Assembly: GCA_002898995.1 (NCBI GenBank)
Contig: BEIM01000123.1
Location: 1-8,692, forward strand
Source: a bacterium HR36
GTDB lineage: Bacteria > Planctomycetota > Planctomycetia > Gemmatales > HRBIN36
Direction: 5' to 3'
Length of the DNA stretch: 8,692 bases
In this document: positions 6,558-8,692 of the stretch, piece by piece
Layout of the letters: every line of letters starts with the position of its first letter
Numbering within the stretch: the stretch's first letter is position 1
The notes under the pieces: generated by a model
The model's input: only the letters and a program-made list of their open reading frames with translations
Databases searched by the model: none
What the model was told of the DNA's origin: nothing
Program-made: the position numbers and the translations under genes

Positions 6558-7565
6558 ATGCGATCGCCTCGACACTGTTTCACCTTACATCGCCCAGGAA
6601 GGCAAGCCTTCTCCCTGGTGGAGATGCTGGTGGTATTGGCGATAATGCTGTTGGTTATGAGCATTCTGGCGATGGCCTATGATGCGGCGTTGCGGGCGAT
6701 GCGCATAGCCCGCGGACTGGCAATCGGTTCCACCGACCTGGGCAACTTCGAGCGGGAGCTACGGTTCCTTCTCCGGCAGCGGCACTTCGAGGGGGATCTG
6801 CGCGTCAGCGAAATTGACTCAAGTGACCCCAGCCGCCAGCCCAAAGAGGGCTTTTTCGCCGTAATTGAGGGTAACCAGCCTATCGGCGAGATTGATGTGG
6901 ATGATGGGCTGAACTTCACGGTGCGGCTGATCGGGAATAGTCCGGGCGATTTTTTTGAAACGTTGGCCCCGCCCGGCTTTGCGAGTAGTAGTCCTACCGG
7001 GTACCCGGAATCGCGCTACCAGCAGGGCGACACCTACCGCTCGCAATGGGCCGAGATTGCGATCTTCCTCTCGGGGCAACCCGACGGGGAAGATCCGAGC
7101 AAGCAAGCTGCCACGGTGCCGACCGATCACCCCGCCCATCCTGACAACGGCGGGCCGGCCGCCAGACTTTACCGGCTCCACATTCGGAAACTGCTGCTCT
7201 TTCCATCGCATTTTGCCAAGGGGCCTCAAGACTTTGATCCCCCCCCGGCTGTGTCTTCTAATCCCCAGCAGTACGACTTTAGTGTTGGCGCAGGTGGCCA
7301 GGTAAACAAACCTACGGATGTTGCCACCGACAAGAAGAACAGATTCTGGCCTCCTCAGCCTTTACCGGGGAACCGCCAGGGCGAGGACGTCATTCTCACG
7401 AACGTCGTCTCTTTCGACGTGAAGGTGATCCAGAATGGCGCGGTGAATGATAGCTCCTACGATTCCAGCGCGAACCAGCCGCTGCAGGGCATCTGGATTC
7501 GCATTCGCGTGTTTGAGCCCAAGACGCAGCAGATGCGCGACATCGTGATCAACGAGTCGCTCTAG
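6558..7565 (+). CDS. GspJ/PilW-like prepilin-type protein with Ala at the -1 position
   Basis: Predicted minor pilin. The 335-residue precursor has a long leader, MRSPRHCFTLHRPGRQA, then FSLVEMLVVLAIMLLVMSILAM with Glu at mature position 5 (residue 22). The residue before the cleavage site is Ala17, where most prepilins have Gly. The helix is followed by RIARGLAIGSTDLGNFERELRFLLRQ, which resembles the GspJ/PilW pattern. The C-terminal part has VVSFDVKVIQNG, then GIWIRIRVFEPKTQQMRD, where GspJ-like proteins have paired strands (SFDVRY and a RIRV-type strand). It is longer than the usual 200 or so residues, with Pro/Ser/Asp-rich loops near 134-155 and 228-245. It is the third gene of a tightly packed trio and is followed by a 91-base gap. 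Confidence 0.83.
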   Translation: MRSPRHCFTLHRPGRQAFSLVEMLVVLAIMLLVMSILAMAYDAALRAMRIARGLAIGSTDLGNFERELRFLLRQRHFEGDLRVSEIDSSDPSRQPKEGFFAVIEGNQPIGEIDVDDGLNFTVRLIGNSPGDFFETLAPPGFASSSPTGYPESRYQQGDTYRSQWAEIAIFLSGQPDGEDPSKQAATVPTDHPAHPDNGGPAARLYRLHIRKLLLFPSHFAKGPQDFDPPPAVSSNPQQYDFSVGAGGQVNKPTDVATDKKNRFWPPQPLPGNRQGEDVILTNVVSFDVKVIQNGAVNDSSYDSSANQPLQGIWIRIRVFEPKTQQMRDIVINESL

Positions 7566-7656
7566 GCAGCGACGACCGCAATCTCCGACGGGAGGAACAA
7601 TCCCGATAATCGATCTAGCGAGCGGCTTTCAACTCTGCGACTCAGGGGAGAAAGAT
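7566..7656 (+). other. Short spacer before the GspK-like gene
   Basis: These 91 bases contain a small CTCC/GGAG stem (around 7583-7594) and the ribosome binding site described next. No terminator with a T-run is seen, so the GspK-like gene probably shares the upstream transcript. Confidence 0.4.
7645..7650 (+). promoter_or_regulatory. Ribosome binding site of the GspK-like gene
   Basis: GGGGAG lies six bases before ATG 7657. It selects this start, which gives a short positively charged leader before the hydrophobic helix. Confidence 0.78.
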
Positions 7657-8692
7657 ATGAGGCCGGACAGCCGAACCCGACAGGGAATGATCCTGTTTGT
7701 AGTTGTGGCCATGCTCAGCCTGTTTGCCGTGGTCAGTATCGCCTTTTACTACTACGCCGGGCAGGAAACGACGATTTCGCGTATGTCTCTGGAAAACGCC
7801 AACCGCACGCGGCCCGATCCCGATGCCTTGCTGGCTTATGCGCTACGCACGTTGATTTTCGACGAGCCAGACAATGGCCCGCCGCACAATGGCCCGTTCA
7901 AGACGCATATCGCCACGCACAGCCTGTTACGCAATATGTTCGGCTCGGAAGGACTGGAGCCTTTTTCGGGCACCGGCCGACTGCACGGCCCAGATTACAA
8001 TTACTACGCACCAAACGCACCAAACACTTGGTACGACCATTACTACGCCACCTGTTACGTCAACCGTAGTTATGACCCGGCTCAGGACGGTTCCTGTAAT
8101 CCGCCCTACACCTACCCGGACATGAATCACGTCTTCCTGGGCCATCTTTCTTACGATTCTAACACCGGACAATTCGTGGCAACGGCTCAGTCGTTCATTC
8201 GGCGACAGCTGCCCCTTGAAAATACGTTCCTGCCGTATCCACCCCCCTCACCACCTCCACCGTCATTTGATCCGTACGATCCCCAGTACAATGGGTTCTG
8301 GACAGACCCGAACTGGCGGCCTCCTGGGTCAAACACAGCGATGCCGGTGGCGTTGCGGCAAGCGCTGGTGTTTCGGCCGCACCCGCTGTTGCATCCGAAC
8401 TTTCCGCCGCCGGCCGACATTGGCGGGGATGTCCGCAATTTGCCACCAGGCATCCCGGTCAGGTTACCTAATGGCCAGCTGCACTACGGCAACGATTCCA
8501 TCTGGATGGACCTGGGCTTCCCGCCGCAGGTAGGTCCCGATGAGCGCAACTATAAGCCCCTTACCTATAAGCCCCTTTTCGCGTTTTTTATCACCGATTT
8601 GGATGGCCGATGCAATCTGAATAAGCTAGTGTGGAACCCCTACGCGCAGCCGCCGGGGCCGCTCATGTTGGATTCATTTCCAGCCGGCTATT
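7657..8692 (+). CDS. GspK/PilX-like prepilin-type protein lacking Glu5 (3' end outside window)
   Basis: The frame is open to the window edge: 345 complete codons, no stop. The N-terminus is MRPDSRTRQG followed by MILFVVVAMLSLFAVVSIAFYYYAG, a basic leader ending in Gly10 plus one hydrophobic helix. Mature position 5 is Val, not Glu. In GspK, loss of Glu5 goes with a position at the very tip of the pseudopilus, and the fourth place after H-, I- and J-like genes fits. The soluble part contains Cys133 and Cys147 (a possible disulfide), a polyproline stretch (193-203), a W-T-D-P-N-W-R-P segment (215-222), and AFFITDLDGRCNLNKL near 308-323, a motif style I associate with large planctomycete proteins of this kind. 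The visible part already exceeds the usual GspK length of about 320. An uncharacterised planctomycete membrane-anchored protein is the main alternative. Confidence 0.78.
   Translation, partial: MRPDSRTRQGMILFVVVAMLSLFAVVSIAFYYYAGQETTISRMSLENANRTRPDPDALLAYALRTLIFDEPDNGPPHNGPFKTHIATHSLLRNMFGSEGLEPFSGTGRLHGPDYNYYAPNAPNTWYDHYYATCYVNRSYDPAQDGSCNPPYTYPDMNHVFLGHLSYDSNTGQFVATAQSFIRRQLPLENTFLPYPPPSPPPPSFDPYDPQYNGFWTDPNWRPPGSNTAMPVALRQALVFRPHPLLHPNFPPPADIGGDVRNLPPGIPVRLPNGQLHYGNDSIWMDLGFPPQVGPDERNYKPLTYKPLFAFFITDLDGRCNLNKLVWNPYAQPPGPLMLDSFPAGY
8550..8579 (+). repeat. 15-bp in-frame tandem duplication
   Basis: CTATAAGCCCCTTAC (8550-8564) is followed directly by CTATAAGCCCCTTTT (8565-8579), with 13 of 15 positions identical. 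In the GspK-like frame this encodes YKPLT then YKPLF, a duplication of five codons without frame disruption. Confidence 0.85.

Noticed and set aside
8551..8571. Repeated TATAAG as -10 promoter boxes
   Set aside because: They lie inside an open coding frame, are explained by the in-frame duplication, and have no -35 partner.

Overview
The window reads as one strand (+) of a type IV pilus / type II secretion-like (T4P/T2SS) locus, most likely from a planctomycete. That lineage call is an inference. It rests on the oversized, proline-rich prepilin-like proteins, the last gene's RQG-MILFVVVAML start and ITDLDG-x-NLN motif (a style I associate with Planctomycetota), the moderately high GC, and the companion PilT, PilB and PilC sequences. 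Genus cannot be read from the window.

Layout. Bases 1-521 hold the C-terminal half of a PilT-type retraction ATPase ending in a purely acidic Glu/Tyr/Asp tail. Bases 690-2795 encode a PilB/GspE-type assembly ATPase with a 130-residue Ala/Pro/Lys-rich N-terminal extension, a degenerate MshEN-like N domain, intact Walker, Asp and His boxes and a four-cysteine zinc site. Bases 3028-4284 encode the PilC/GspF inner-membrane platform protein. Gaps of 168, 232 and 242 bases separate these three genes and the prepilins. The pilB-pilC gap holds overlapping inverted repeats that could form alternative hairpins.

From 4527 onward four genes encode proteins with prepilin-like N-termini: a GspH/FimT-like protein (4527-5759), a GspI/PilV-like protein (5769-6551), a GspJ/PilW-like protein (6558-7565) and a GspK/PilX-like protein (7657 to beyond the window edge). 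The first three are separated by only 9 and 6 bases, each with a strong Shine-Dalgarno sequence, so they are almost certainly co-transcribed. The order H-I-J-K matches the minor pseudopilin order of T2SS operons. The K-like protein lacks the mature Glu5, as GspK proteins do.

How they work together (family knowledge applied by inference): PilB drives and PilT reverses filament assembly on the PilC platform. The H/I/J/K-like proteins would form the initiating tip of the filament. No major pilin, prepilin peptidase, secretin or PilM/N/O gene is visible, so whether this builds retractile pili, a secretion pseudopilus or a lineage-specific hybrid cannot be decided here. The most unusual features are the charged or low-complexity extensions on the motor proteins, a shared polyproline plus W-DPN-WR segment in the H- and K-like proteins, and the alanine in place of glycine at the J-like protein's predicted peptidase site.
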